64,000 nt of DNA from Deinococcus piscis (GCF_014653275.1 NZ_BNAL01000010.1:9356-73355); one strand, 5' to 3'. Shown: positions 53,727-62,771, counted from the first letter of the stretch. The notes: generated by a model not told the origin, from the letters alone. Translations and numbers: made by a program.

Positions 53727-56456
53727 ATGACTGTTCCTGCTTCCAAGCTTCAGACTGGCCCGCTCTGGCCCCAGGTTATTCAGGACCTGCTGGGTCTGTA
53801 CGCGCCGCAAGCCTCTTTTCTAGGCCAGCTGGGCGGCGACTACCTGCGCATTACGGCTCAGAGTATCGAGCCCCAGGCTCAGCAAGCGCTGGACCCTCCC
53901 GGCGAGTGGCTGGACCAGGGCGTGCTGGACTGGGTGAGCGTGGACGGGCATCTGCTGGGTCTGCTGTGGTCGCCAGAAGGCGTAGGGCCAGAAGTCACCC
54001 AACTGTTTGACCGCTTGCTGGCCAACCAGCAGGGGGCGGCTTCCTGCGCGGACTTTGAGCTGCTGCTGACCCAGCTGCCTCAGCCCACCGCCTGGCTGGA
54101 CATAGACCTGCGCGTGCTGGAGACCAGCCGCAGTTTCCTGGCTCTCTTTGGCCTGGAACGTGCCGCTGTGGTGGGGCAAAATATCCGCCAGCTGGACCTG
54201 CCGATTCAGGTGCGCTACCTCGAGGAAGCTGTGCAGGGCCGCCAACCTGAGTGGCCCGAGTGGGAAACCACGGACCCCCGCGACCCAGACCGCTCGCTGT
54301 GGCTGCAGTCTACAGTGCAGCCTTTTTTTACTGGGCAGCAGTCGGGACTACTGTGGAGCTTGCAGGACATCACCGAAGAACGCGAAAAAGGCGAGTGGCT
54401 CCGCTCCTTGCTGGACGGCCTGGGCGTGCCTGCCGCCGTCATCAACCTGGGCGGCGAAATCCAGCAGGCCAATCAGGCCCTGGGCGAGCTAAGCGGCCTG
54501 GAGGGCCTGACGGGCGAGTGCCTGCAAGACCTGGCCCTGTTCAGTGAAGCTGGCAAGCGCACCGTGCAGGGGCTAATCACGTTGGCCGCCGAAGGCGGCG
54601 CGGCGCTGGCCCATCCCGAACGACGCCGGGGCCAGCCGCTGACGCTGGAGCTGCGGCGTTCGGCCACGCGCCCGGACCTGCTGGTCGCCCAACTGAGCGA
54701 AGGCCGCGCTGCCGGGGCCGTCAAGGCCACAGCGGCCAGCGAAGATCACGCGCTGCTGCAAGAAGTCCTCAATCAGCAGCACATTGCCACGCTGCTGGTA
54801 GACCGCAGCGGCGTGCTGCGGCTGATCAACGACCAGGCCGCGCAGCTTTCGGGCACCGACGCCGCACGGCTGCTGGGCAAAAACCTGCGCCGACAGCTGG
54901 AACTGCTGGGCATCAACCTGCTCAGTCCCAGCGGCGAACCGTTTCAACATGACCCCTGGACTGCCCCTCTGCCCTATAGCACCGAGATGATTCTGGAGAC
55001 GCCGGGACAGGGCCGCCGGCCCATGGCGCTGAACATCGGCCCGGTCAGCTCCACAGGTCAAGCTGGCGAGTCGCGGGCTGTCCCCACCGACCTGCTGATG
55101 ATCACCCTGCGTGACCTGAGCGACCTCAAGCGGGCCCAGGCACAGGCCACTTATGGCGCTTACCACGACCAACTGACCGGACTGTACAACCGCGCTGGCC
55201 TGCGGCGGCTCCTGGCACAGCCGGAGACCGCTCAGAGCGGCACGGTGGTGGTGGTGGAGCTCGAGGAATACGCCGCCATGACCAGCGCCACTGAAGCCAC
55301 CGCAATTCATCACCTGCTGATGCAGCTGGCGGCCAGCTTCCGCAGTCTGGCGGCCACCCACCAGGGCGAAGCAGCGCGGCTGGGTGACGGCACCTTCGCA
55401 CTGTGGCTGCCGGGACTGACCATGAAGCGCGCCCAGCTGACCACCGAGCAGGTTACGCAGTCCAGCTTCCGGGTGGGCAAGTCCACCACCGGCCTGTCCT
55501 TCGCTACCGGCCTGGCTGAAACCAGCGGCCAAAGCCCCGACACTGCCCTGGGCAACGCCGAGATTGCCGCCCAGTACGCCCGGCGTCAGGGCCGGGGCCA
55601 GGTCACGCCCTACCACGACGAGCTGCGAGTACAGCTGGCCGAGACGTTCCGGCTGGAACAGTCGCTGCGCGATTCGGTCAGCAGCGGCCAGCTGAAGCTG
55701 CACTATCAGCCCACCCTCAGCCTGAGCAGCGGCCAGATCGCGGGGGCCGAGGCCCTGCTGCGCTGGGAGCGAATCAGCACGCGGCTGTCGCCTCACGAAC
55801 TGCTGGAACTGGCTTCACGCCTGCGCCTGCTGCAACCGCTCAGCGACTGGGTGATGCGCGAAGCCATGCAGCAGCAGCGTGCCTGGAATGAGCTGTGGCC
55901 CAACCTGCGCGTGGGCATCAACGTCAGCCTGGAAGAGCTGCGGCAGCCGTCGGCCCTGGGGGCGCTGTGGCCGCTGCTGGAGCAGCTGGAGCAGCAGGGC
56001 AGCCCCCTGCCCAACATCGAAATCAGTGCGGCCAGCATGGTAGATTTCCGCCAGCAGGACGCCGGAGTCTTGCAGCAGCTGCACGAGGCGGGCGCGGCGC
56101 TGTGGCTGGACCATTTCGGAGAAGGCGTGATGAGTCTATCGTCCCTGACCGAGTTCCCGCTGACTGGTCTCAAGTTGCACCCACAAATGATCAGTGGTCT
56201 GGAACGCGGCGGACGCGGCCCCGATCTGGTGGCCGCCACCCTCGACATGGCCGGGCGGCTGAATTTGCAGGTCACGGCGGTGGGTGTGGAAACCCCCGGC
56301 CAGCTGGACACCTTGCAGCGCCTGGGCTGTCATCAGGCGCAGGGCTACGCGATTTCGCCGCCTCTGGGAGCCACGGCCCTGAACGACTGGCTGCGCGATC
56401 ACACGCCCGGCAGCGTCCCGGCTCATACGCCTACGCTGGAGCCTGGCTCGGTCTGA
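53727..56456 (+). CDS. PAS sensor with degenerate GGDEF and EAL domains
   Basis: A 909-residue soluble protein. PAS-like regions lie at about 110-230, 235-330 and 345-470. A GGDEF-type domain at about 475-620 starts YGAYHDQLTGLYNRAGLRRL, but the catalytic GGDEF is LGDGTF (about 552). An EAL-type domain at about 640-890 keeps EALLRW, INVS, LKL and QGY. Several catalytic residues differ: the LEITE glutamate is IEISA, DDFG is DHFG, and AEGVE is AVGVE. I therefore infer a c-di-GMP-binding or purely regulatory protein rather than a cyclase or phosphodiesterase. No membrane segment is seen. Confidence 0.9.
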   Translation: MTVPASKLQTGPLWPQVIQDLLGLYAPQASFLGQLGGDYLRITAQSIEPQAQQALDPPGEWLDQGVLDWVSVDGHLLGLLWSPEGVGPEVTQLFDRLLANQQGAASCADFELLLTQLPQPTAWLDIDLRVLETSRSFLALFGLERAAVVGQNIRQLDLPIQVRYLEEAVQGRQPEWPEWETTDPRDPDRSLWLQSTVQPFFTGQQSGLLWSLQDITEEREKGEWLRSLLDGLGVPAAVINLGGEIQQANQALGELSGLEGLTGECLQDLALFSEAGKRTVQGLITLAAEGGAALAHPERRRGQPLTLELRRSATRPDLLVAQLSEGRAAGAVKATAASEDHALLQEVLNQQHIATLLVDRSGVLRLINDQAAQLSGTDAARLLGKNLRRQLELLGINLLSPSGEPFQHDPWTAPLPYSTEMILETPGQGRRPMALNIGPVSSTGQAGESRAVPTDLLMITLRDLSDLKRAQAQATYGAYHDQLTGLYNRAGLRRLLAQPETAQSGTVVVVELEEYAAMTSATEATAIHHLLMQLAASFRSLAATHQGEAARLGDGTFALWLPGLTMKRAQLTTEQVTQSSFRVGKSTTGLSFATGLAETSGQSPDTALGNAEIAAQYARRQGRGQVTPYHDELRVQLAETFRLEQSLRDSVSSGQLKLHYQPTLSLSSGQIAGAEALLRWERISTRLSPHELLELASRLRLLQPLSDWVMREAMQQQRAWNELWPNLRVGINVSLEELRQPSALGALWPLLEQLEQQGSPLPNIEISAASMVDFRQQDAGVLQQLHEAGAALWLDHFGEGVMSLSSLTEFPLTGLKLHPQMISGLERGGRGPDLVAATLDMAGRLNLQVTAVGVETPGQLDTLQRLGCHQAQGYAISPPLGATALNDWLRDHTPGSVPAHTPTLEPGSV

Positions 56457-56544
56457 AACCGAAGCCTGGAAGCACGCACTGCATCCCGCAGGACAAAACG
56501 TGGTGTTAGCCGGACTTGTAAAGCGGCGCAGCAGAGAACTGCTC

Positions 56545-56550
56545 TAGACT
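56545..56550 (+). promoter_or_regulatory. -10 hexamer, leaderless rlmB transcript
   Basis: TAGACT is followed by 7 nt and then ATG 56558. Confidence 0.6.
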
Positions 56551-56557
56551 GACGCCC

Positions 56558-57277
56558 ATGCTGATTTACGGACGCAACCCGGTCACCGAAGCCCTGAGAG
56601 AAGGGCGCGTAGAGGAAGTGCTGCTGGCGCACGGCGTAGAAGAAGCGTTTGCCCGCCAGCTGCGCGCTCTGGCTGAGCAGGCTGGGGTCCAGGTGCGTCA
56701 AGCTCCCCGCATCGAGCTGGATCAGCTGGCGGGTACCACCGCCCACCAGGGGGTGCTGGCCGAAGCCGAGGAGCTGAGCTGGAGCGCGCCCCAGGCCATC
56801 TGGGACCTGGCCGAGCAGCGCGGCGAAGCGCCGCTGCTGGTGCTGCTGGACGGCATTACCGACCCACGCAACTTCGGGGCCATCGTGCGCTCAGCCGAGG
56901 TGCTGGGGGCGCACGGCGTGGTGGTGGAAGAACGCCGCAGCGCTCCCCTGAGCGCCGTGGTCGCCAAGACCGCCGCCGGAGCCACCGCCCACTTGCCACT
57001 GGTGCAGGTCAAGAACCTGCCGCGCTTTATCGAGGAGATCAAGGCCCAGAATGTCTGGGTGTACGGCGCGGCTGGCGAAGCGGCGCAGCCCCTGGAACGC
57101 ACCGACCTGAGCGGTCCGGTGGCCCTGGTGGTCGGTTCAGAAGGCGACGGCCTGCGGCGACTGGTGCGCGAGCGCTGTGACGGCCTGGTCAGCATTCCGG
57201 TCCGCGGCCAGGTGCAGAGCCTCAACGCCAGCGTGGCGGCGGGCATCCTGATCTACGAAGCAGCACGCCGCCGCTGA
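56558..57277 (+). CDS. rlmB: 23S rRNA (guanosine-2'-O)-methyltransferase, RlmB-like
   Basis: SpoU/TrmH-family SPOUT enzyme of 239 residues that methylates a ribose 2'-OH, probably G2251 of 23S rRNA. The N-terminal substrate-binding domain (about 1-80) begins LIYGRNPVTEALREGRVEEV. The catalytic domain has LLDGITDPRNFGAIVRSAEV, VALVVGSEGDGLRRLVRERC and VQSLNASVAAGILIYEA, the three SpoU motifs forming the knot. The end is a short basic tail. Confidence 0.94.
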   Translation: MLIYGRNPVTEALREGRVEEVLLAHGVEEAFARQLRALAEQAGVQVRQAPRIELDQLAGTTAHQGVLAEAEELSWSAPQAIWDLAEQRGEAPLLVLLDGITDPRNFGAIVRSAEVLGAHGVVVEERRSAPLSAVVAKTAAGATAHLPLVQVKNLPRFIEEIKAQNVWVYGAAGEAAQPLERTDLSGPVALVVGSEGDGLRRLVRERCDGLVSIPVRGQVQSLNASVAAGILIYEAARRR

Positions 57278-57290
57278 GAGGTGGAGGGTT

Positions 57291-57319
57291 CTGCCGCGCC
57301 GATGGCAAGGCGGCGGCAG
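57291..57319. terminator. Hairpin between rlmB and a convergent small gene
   Basis: CTGCCGCGCC pairs with GGCGGCGGCAG with one bulge around 8 nt. It is 13 nt after the rlmB stop. Confidence 0.5.
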
Positions 57320-57338
57320 CACACCGGACCCAGCCCCC

Positions 57339-57551
57339 TTACACGCAGGCCAGCAGCACGCCGCTATGGTCCCGCAGTTCGAGCCGGGGGCGGCGCTCAT
57401 CGGACATCCAGCGCAGCACCTGAAGCAGATCATCGGACTGAAAGACCACCTCGCGGCCAGCGCCTTCGGGCCAGATCACCTGATAGCGGCACTGTTCGGC
57501 GGGCGGCTCCCAGGCGCTGCCCTCATCTTCCTTGACAAATGCTCGCGACAT
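57339..57551 (-). CDS. Small unknown protein (70 residues)
   Basis: A soluble 70-residue protein: MSRAFVKEDEGSAWEPPAEQ, then strand YQVIWPEG, REVVFQSDDLLQVLRWMSDE and a final RPRLELRDHSGVLLACV. The pattern strand-strand-helix-strand-strand suggests a compact alpha/beta fold. The family is not recognised. TAGGCT lies 6 nt before ATG, and the gene is convergent with rlmB. Both facts support it being real. Confidence 0.7.
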   Translation of the reverse strand: MSRAFVKEDEGSAWEPPAEQCRYQVIWPEGAGREVVFQSDDLLQVLRWMSDERRPRLELRDHSGVLLACV

Positions 57552-57557
57552 CGTTCT

Positions 57558-57563
57558 AGCCTA
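57558..57563 (-). promoter_or_regulatory. -10 hexamer, leaderless small gene
   Basis: TAGGCT on the minus strand ends 6 nt before ATG 57551. Confidence 0.5.
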
Positions 57564-57755
57564 GCCCGGCAGCTAGCCCAGGCGGTGAACCAAGCGGCCA
57601 CCGCAACTTTAGGTATCTGCAGGCAACAGCCGCCAGGCCGCATATGACCGCATCACATCTGTGCTTCTAGCCTTGCCACAGCCTCTCGCTTGGCTCCCTT
57701 CAGTCAGTCGCTCTGGGGACAGGCCCGGGGTCTATGCCCCTGTTTCTGTAGGGCT

Positions 57756-58871
57756 CTACAGGTCCGACATGCTGCGCTTGGGCACCAGCCGCAGCTGCGC
57801 CTCACGCTCCTGGCCGCCGCGCAGGTAGCGCACGGTGACGGTCTCCCCTACCCCAAAGCGCTGCAACTCGCGCACCACATCGCTGGCGTTGCGGGTCCGC
57901 ACCCCCTGCACGCTGATGATGATGTCGCCAAACTCCAGCAATTGCCCGGTCTTGTCATCGCGCTGCGCTCCCCGTAGCCCCGCTTTCTCGGCTGGGCTGC
58001 CGCGCGCCACCCGCGATACCACGCCGCCGGGCGTCTCGGTCAGGCCGTCGTGATAAAGGTCGAACACCAGGCCCACCACGCCCCGGTCCTTTTGCAGACC
58101 ATCCTTGAGGGCCGTGATGAGGGCGTTGCCTTCTACGGTAGGTACAGCGTAAGAAGTCTCGGTCGTGCCCGCCTCATCCACGCGGATATAGCTGACCACC
58201 CCAATCACTTGCCCCAGCCCGTTGATGATAGGCCCGCCACTGTCGCCGGGGGCCAACCGGGCGTTCATTTCCAGGGTCCCCTGCGGAAAATCAGCCCGGC
58301 CCGAAGCCGCTTCCAGGCGCAGCAGGCGGCCCTCACGCGGCTGGAGAAAATCGCCGCCACTGTTGCCAATCGCCAGCACACTCTCGCCCACCTGGGGCGG
58401 ACGCGGCGAGAGGTTCAGATATGGAAAAGGGCCTTTGGCATCCACTTGCAGCAGGGCCACGTCAGCCGCAGCATCAAAGGCCACCAGCCGCGCCGGGTAG
58501 CGCTGGCCGCCGAGCGTCTGCACCTGAAAGAGCCGCCCCTCGCTCACCACGTGGTAGGCCGTCAGCAGCTGCCCACCCGGCGAGATAAAAAACCCGGTGC
58601 CCAGCCCCATGGCCATAGAGCCGGGGTCCAGGCTGCCCAGCCGCACCACCGCCGAGCGTGACCGCTCGAACAGCCGCAGGGTTTCTTGTGGCAACGTCGG
58701 CAGCGGCACCTGAGCAGGGGCCGACGCCTGAGCCGGTCCACGGAGCGGTTCACTGCCAGGTCCACCCACTCCACCCAGTCCGGCCATGCCACTGCCCGGC
58801 GCGGGCAGGACATAGGCCAGCAGCGCCAGCAGCAGCAGGGCTGGAAGGCGAAACCAGGGCAGCGGACTCAC
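57756..58871 (-). CDS. HtrA/DegP-like trypsin-type serine protease with PDZ domain
   Basis: Envelope protease of 371 residues. One N-terminal membrane helix (PWFRLPALLLLALLAYVLP) anchors it outside the inner membrane. The trypsin-like domain has catalytic His in TAYHVVSEG (about 105), Asp in DAAADVALLQV (about 135) and Ser in RLAPGDSGGPIING (about 210). A PDZ domain with DIIISVQGVRTRNASDVVREL occupies about 275-360. GTG 58871 is chosen because TACACT lies 7 nt upstream. A much longer frame to 59321 is open but its extra part overlaps the divergent MFS gene and lacks similarity. Confidence 0.92.
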   Translation of the reverse strand: MSPLPWFRLPALLLLALLAYVLPAPGSGMAGLGGVGGPGSEPLRGPAQASAPAQVPLPTLPQETLRLFERSRSAVVRLGSLDPGSMAMGLGTGFFISPGGQLLTAYHVVSEGRLFQVQTLGGQRYPARLVAFDAAADVALLQVDAKGPFPYLNLSPRPPQVGESVLAIGNSGGDFLQPREGRLLRLEAASGRADFPQGTLEMNARLAPGDSGGPIINGLGQVIGVVSYIRVDEAGTTETSYAVPTVEGNALITALKDGLQKDRGVVGLVFDLYHDGLTETPGGVVSRVARGSPAEKAGLRGAQRDDKTGQLLEFGDIIISVQGVRTRNASDVVRELQRFGVGETVTVRYLRGGQEREAQLRLVPKRSMSDL

Positions 58872-58878
58872 AAGGTCT

Positions 58879-58884
58879 AGTGTA
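58879..58884 (-). promoter_or_regulatory. -10 hexamer deciding the HtrA-like start
   Basis: TACACT on the minus strand ends 7 nt before GTG 58871, arguing against starts further upstream. Confidence 0.55.
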
Positions 58885-59030
58885 GCGACTCCGCCGCCCG
58901 CCAAGGCCCCCCCAGAACAATCGCTTAACCTGCCCGCGTTCCGCGCCCTGCTCCCTCTGACGGGGCTCCTTGTTTCTCGGCGGCCACTCCTGCATCTTCT
59001 CCAGCCGCGCAGGAGTAGGCTATCTGCCTG

Positions 59031-60344
59031 ATGTCCGCCCCTTCTGACCCTCACCTTCCAGCTGACCCGCACTCCCCAGACCCCGCCCCGACTCCTTTCT
59101 CCGTGCGCCTGCTCAGTCCGGCGCAGTGGGGGCTGCTCAGCGTCACCTTTTTGATGTGGGCTGGGTTCTTCCTGATTATTCCGCTGGTCACAGTGCATTT
59201 CGTGGGCGGGTTGGGCTGGGCCGCCGGGGCCGTGGGCGTGGTGCTCGGCGTGCGGCAGCTGGCCCAGCAGGGCCTGACCGTATTGGGCGGGGCCTGGGCT
59301 GACCGAGTGGGCCCACGGCAACTGATCCTGTGGGGCTGCTTGCTGCGGGCCGCAGGATTTGCGGGCATGGCCTTTTCAGATACGTTCACGGCGCTGCTGC
59401 TGTCCAGTCTGGTGGCTGGCGTGGGTGGAGCCCTGTTTGACGCGCCCAAAAGTGCGGCGCTGACCGCCCTCACTCCGGTGGAATACCGCCCGCAGCTGTT
59501 CAGCCTGCTGAGTGTGGCAGGCAACCTGGGCATGGTGCTGGGGCCGCTGCTGGGGGCAGCCATGATCGGCCTGGGGTTCCCTACCGCCGCGCTGATCAGT
59601 GCCAGCGCCTACGTGCTGTGCTGGCTGATCCTGCGCCTGACCCTGCCGGATGTGCGGCCCACACAGAGCGGCGGCGGGGGCCTGGATGGGCTGCGCCACG
59701 CTGTACGTGACCGGCGTTTCGTGCGCCTGACGCTGGCACTGATCGGGTACTTTTTGCTCAGTACGCAGCTGAATGTGGCTGTGACGCTCAAAGCCGTGGC
59801 CCTGGCCGGCACTGGCGCGACTGGCCCACTGTACGCGCTCAATGCCGGGTTGGCGGTGGCGCTCCAGTATCCCCTGCTGCGCTGGGCCGAAGGTCGCTTC
59901 CGCGCCCGCACCATCCTGACCGCCGCCGTGACCCTGGTGGCCCTCTCGCTGGGCCTGATGGGCTTTGCAAATACTTTTCCGCTGCTGCTGGCCTGCACGG
60001 CCCTCTACTCGCTGGGCACCATGCTGGTCTTTCCCACCCAGCAAACCCTGGTCTCCCGCCTCGCTCCGCCGGAACTGCTGGGCAGCTACTTCGGCTTCAG
60101 CGCCATCAGCCTGGGGGTGGGCGGCGCACTGGGCAACGTGCTGGGCGGCAGCCTGGTGGACTACGGCGCGGCGCTGGGCTGGCCGGAGCTGCCCTGGCTG
60201 CTGCTGATGGCGACAGGCTTTCTGACTGTGGCGGCGCTGCGCTGGGCCCTGAGAGAAGTGCCTGCCGCTGCCCCCGGCCAAGATCCGGAGCAGACGCAGA
60301 ACCAGGGAGGCCAGGACCCAGGCTCGGGTCACTCAGCCCGCTGA
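59031..60344 (+). CDS. Major facilitator superfamily transporter
   Basis: Twelve-helix inner-membrane transporter of 437 residues, probably an efflux permease of the DHA type. After a Pro-rich N-terminal 20 residues, helix 1 is WGLLSVTFLMWAGFFLIIP. Motif A follows helix 2 as GGAWADRVGPRQLI. YRPQLFSLLSVAGNLGMVLGPLLG is motif C-like. The C-terminal tail is polar, rich in Gln and Gly. It diverges from the HtrA-like gene. Its 3' end overlaps the convergent S41 gene by 16 bp. Substrate unknown. Confidence 0.9.
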   Translation: MSAPSDPHLPADPHSPDPAPTPFSVRLLSPAQWGLLSVTFLMWAGFFLIIPLVTVHFVGGLGWAAGAVGVVLGVRQLAQQGLTVLGGAWADRVGPRQLILWGCLLRAAGFAGMAFSDTFTALLLSSLVAGVGGALFDAPKSAALTALTPVEYRPQLFSLLSVAGNLGMVLGPLLGAAMIGLGFPTAALISASAYVLCWLILRLTLPDVRPTQSGGGGLDGLRHAVRDRRFVRLTLALIGYFLLSTQLNVAVTLKAVALAGTGATGPLYALNAGLAVALQYPLLRWAEGRFRARTILTAAVTLVALSLGLMGFANTFPLLLACTALYSLGTMLVFPTQQTLVSRLAPPELLGSYFGFSAISLGVGGALGNVLGGSLVDYGAALGWPELPWLLLMATGFLTVAALRWALREVPAAAPGQDPEQTQNQGGQDPGSGHSAR

Positions 60345-61699
60345 ACAGCGCTGCGGGCCATGCTCTGACGGCGCAGCGACTGCACCCCTGCTTCCAGCGT
60401 GAGGTCACGGCCCTGCGCCAGCGCCCGCAGGAACGCCTCGCCACTCTGGGCACTCAGGTCGGGCCTGACCTGCACCGGGTACGCCTGGCCGCCGGGCTTG
60501 GAGTAGTGCAGGGTGGTGATCTGGAGGCCTGCCCCACCGACCAGCGGGAACACACGGGTGGCCGTGTTGCCAACTCCGGAAGTCGGGGCACCCACCACCA
60601 CGCCGCGCCCCGAGCGCTGCACCTCATAAGCGAAGAACTCGGCGCACGACGCACTGGCTTCATCAACCAACACGGCCAGTGGTCCGCTCCACTCCTGCGG
60701 GCGACTCACCCGGCCCACCAAGACGCCGTCATCCCAGCGGCGGCCCCCGGCCACCCGCGTCACCGATTGCCGCCCCGCGCTGTGGGCCACCCGGCTGAAT
60801 TCTGGTACAAAGGCGCTGGCTGCCAGGTCGCACTCCAGCAGGCTGCCGCCGGTATTGCCGCGCAGGTCCACCACCAGGCCACCTGCTCCACCACTGCGGG
60901 CCTGCCCCACCTGCTCATGCACGCGGGCGGCCACCTCTCCCGCCGACAGAAAGGTGGGAATGCGGATGACGGCGGTGCGCCCCTGCACCCCACGCTGGCC
61001 GCTCACCCAGCTCAGGCGCGGGGGGTCGGCAGCGGCTGTGCGGGCCGCCGTCAGCTGCACACTCAGGCGCTGGCCCTGGCGTTCCAGACCCAGCGTGATG
61101 GGTGCTGCACTCTCGCGGGCGTCGGACAGGTCGCTGTAGCGGTAGGGCTTGCCGGCAAGCTGCCACAACACGTCGCCCCGGCGCAGTCCGGCCCGGTCAG
61201 CGGCGCTCCCCGGCACCACCTCGGTGATCAGGCGGCGCTCACCGTCCAGCTCGGCCAGCTTGAAGCCAAACTGAAGCCGCTGTCCCCCCAGCGCACTGCT
61301 CACGAAATCCTGGTACTCGTCCGGCCACTGCAAAAAAGTGTGCGGGTCGCCCAGCGCGGTCAGCTGCGCCTCAATGACCGGATAAGCCGTTTCGGCGGGG
61401 CAGCGCTGGCCCTGCCCCTGACAGACGGCCTCCAAGCGGGCACGGTATTCCTGAATCAGCGCGGCGCGGTCGACCCCCGAAAGCCCCGCGTAGTCCCCTT
61501 GCAGCCGTCCAGCTACCTGCTCAAAAGCCTGCTGGGCGGGCGAACTGGTGGGCCGCACCAGAGCGGGTGCAGTGACCGGCGGCGCAGCCAGCGCCCCCAG
61601 AGGCCGCGCCGGAATCGCTGCAGCCGCGCTGGCCGCCCCAGGCCAGGCCAACAGGGCGGCCAGCAGCAGCAAGGAGGAGTGGCGAACGCGGCCCTTCAT
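60329..61699 (-). CDS. S41-family (tail-specific-like) peptidase, secreted
   Basis: A 456-residue exported protein with signal peptide MKGRVRHSSLLLLAALLAWPGAASA. A helical N-domain (about 60-140) precedes a PDZ domain (about 150-220, GSAADRAGLRRGDVLWQLAG). The S41 core has LVVDLRGNTGGSLLECDLAA and the nucleophile region VDEASASCAEFFAYEVQ. The lysine expected about 25 residues later (TxGKG in Ctp enzymes) reads APTSGVGNT, so the Ser-Lys dyad is incomplete. ATG 61699 is chosen by the signal peptide and by CATACT 6 nt upstream. Confidence 0.88.
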   Translation of the reverse strand: MKGRVRHSSLLLLAALLAWPGAASAAAAIPARPLGALAAPPVTAPALVRPTSSPAQQAFEQVAGRLQGDYAGLSGVDRAALIQEYRARLEAVCQGQGQRCPAETAYPVIEAQLTALGDPHTFLQWPDEYQDFVSSALGGQRLQFGFKLAELDGERRLITEVVPGSAADRAGLRRGDVLWQLAGKPYRYSDLSDARESAAPITLGLERQGQRLSVQLTAARTAAADPPRLSWVSGQRGVQGRTAVIRIPTFLSAGEVAARVHEQVGQARSGGAGGLVVDLRGNTGGSLLECDLAASAFVPEFSRVAHSAGRQSVTRVAGGRRWDDGVLVGRVSRPQEWSGPLAVLVDEASASCAEFFAYEVQRSGRGVVVGAPTSGVGNTATRVFPLVGGAGLQITTLHYSKPGGQAYPVQVRPDLSAQSGEAFLRALAQGRDLTLEAGVQSLRRQSMARSAVQRAE

Positions 61700-61705
61700 G
61701 ACCGC

Positions 61706-61711
61706 AGTATG
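61706..61711 (-). promoter_or_regulatory. -10-like hexamer, S41 peptidase gene
   Basis: CATACT on the minus strand (one mismatch to TATACT) ends 6 nt before ATG 61699. Confidence 0.45.
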
Positions 61712-61803
61712 GCGCAGGATGCTGAGACCAAATGAAGCGGCGCACGGAAGCCGGGACATGAGCAGACACAGATACACAACAGGCGCAGCAGGCAGACAAA
61801 AAA

Positions 61804-61863
61804 TGAAGGCGCTTCATCAAACTGGCATAATTCGTGCACAACTCCACCTTCAGCATGAGTTGT
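61804..61863 (+). promoter_or_regulatory. Palindromes upstream of terC
   Basis: TGAAG-GCG-CTTCA (61804-61816) is a perfect palindrome. ACAACTC (61838-61844) and GAGTTGT (61857-61863) form a second one. Between them lies CATAATTC, the most likely -10 area. Together they look like an operator and a 5' leader hairpin of a regulated promoter about 130 nt before terC. Confidence 0.45.
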
Positions 61864-61963
61864 ACGGCCCGCCCCCGGCGAGGTCCGATTCATTGTCCGC
61901 CCCGACTTTTGCCGTTCTCACCCACTTACGGCCCGGCCCACGCCGCGCCGCAGGAGCCCCACG

Positions 61964-62743
61964 TTGATAGAAACCCTTTTTGGTTGGATGAGCCACCCCG
62001 AAGCCTGGCTGGCGTTCGGCACCCTGCTGCTGCTCGAACTGATCCTCGGCATTGACAACATCGTCTTCATTTCGATTCTGAGCGGCAAACTCCCGCCGGA
62101 GCAGCGAGACCGCGCCCGTACCATCGGTCTGCTGGGCGCGGGCCTGACCCGCCTGATGCTGCTGGCCTCTATTGCCTGGGTGATGACGCTCACCAACACC
62201 CTGTTCACGGCCTTCGGGCACGACTTTGCTGGCAAGGACCTGATCCTGATCGGCGGCGGTCTGTTCCTGATCTACAAGGCCACCAAGGAGATGCACGAGC
62301 AGCTTGAAGGCCCCCACGAGGAGGCGGACGCCAGCGGCGCACCCGTCAAGTCGGCCCGCTCCATTGGCTTTACCTCCACCATCGTTCAGATCATGATTCT
62401 GGACATCGTATTCAGCCTCGACAGCGTGATTACGGCGGTGGGCATGGCCGAGGACATCGGCGTGATGGTGGCGGCAGTGGTCGTCACCGTGGCGCTGATG
62501 CTGGTGGCCGCCAAGCCGATTGGCGACTTTGTGCAGGCGCACCCGACGGTCAAGGTGCTGGCGCTGAGCTTCCTGCTGCTGATCGGCGTGAACCTGATCG
62601 CCGACGGCCTGGGCTTCCACATTCCCAAGGGCTACACCTACTTTGCCATGGGCTTTTCGATTGCGGTGGAGCTGTTCAACATGCGCCTGCGCAAAAGCTA
62701 TCCGGTGGAACTGCACGGCTCAGGCCGCGAACCCCAGGTCTGA
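61964..62743 (+). CDS. TerC-family membrane protein
   Basis: Inner-membrane protein of 259 residues with seven helices, related to tellurite-resistance TerC and manganese exporters such as Alx/MeeF. The signature acidic motifs are LELILGIDNIVFISILSGKLP and MILDIVFSLDSVITAVGMAE, whose Asp and Asn residues bind metal. The start is TTG 61964, with CAGGAG 7 nt upstream. It ends FNMRLRKSYPVELHGSGREP. In this family related genes export Mn2+ and load secreted metalloenzymes, so a role in metal balance is inferred. A strong bidirectional terminator follows. Confidence 0.92.
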   Translation: MIETLFGWMSHPEAWLAFGTLLLLELILGIDNIVFISILSGKLPPEQRDRARTIGLLGAGLTRLMLLASIAWVMTLTNTLFTAFGHDFAGKDLILIGGGLFLIYKATKEMHEQLEGPHEEADASGAPVKSARSIGFTSTIVQIMILDIVFSLDSVITAVGMAEDIGVMVAAVVVTVALMLVAAKPIGDFVQAHPTVKVLALSFLLLIGVNLIADGLGFHIPKGYTYFAMGFSIAVELFNMRLRKSYPVELHGSGREPQV

Positions 62744-62771
62744 TTTTTCCCTTTTCCCCTCCCCCTTCTCC

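Noticed and set aside
61820..61963. yybP-ykoY manganese riboswitch before terC
   Set aside because: The leader has a hairpin, but I could not find the conserved loop sequences of that riboswitch; only generic palindromes remain.
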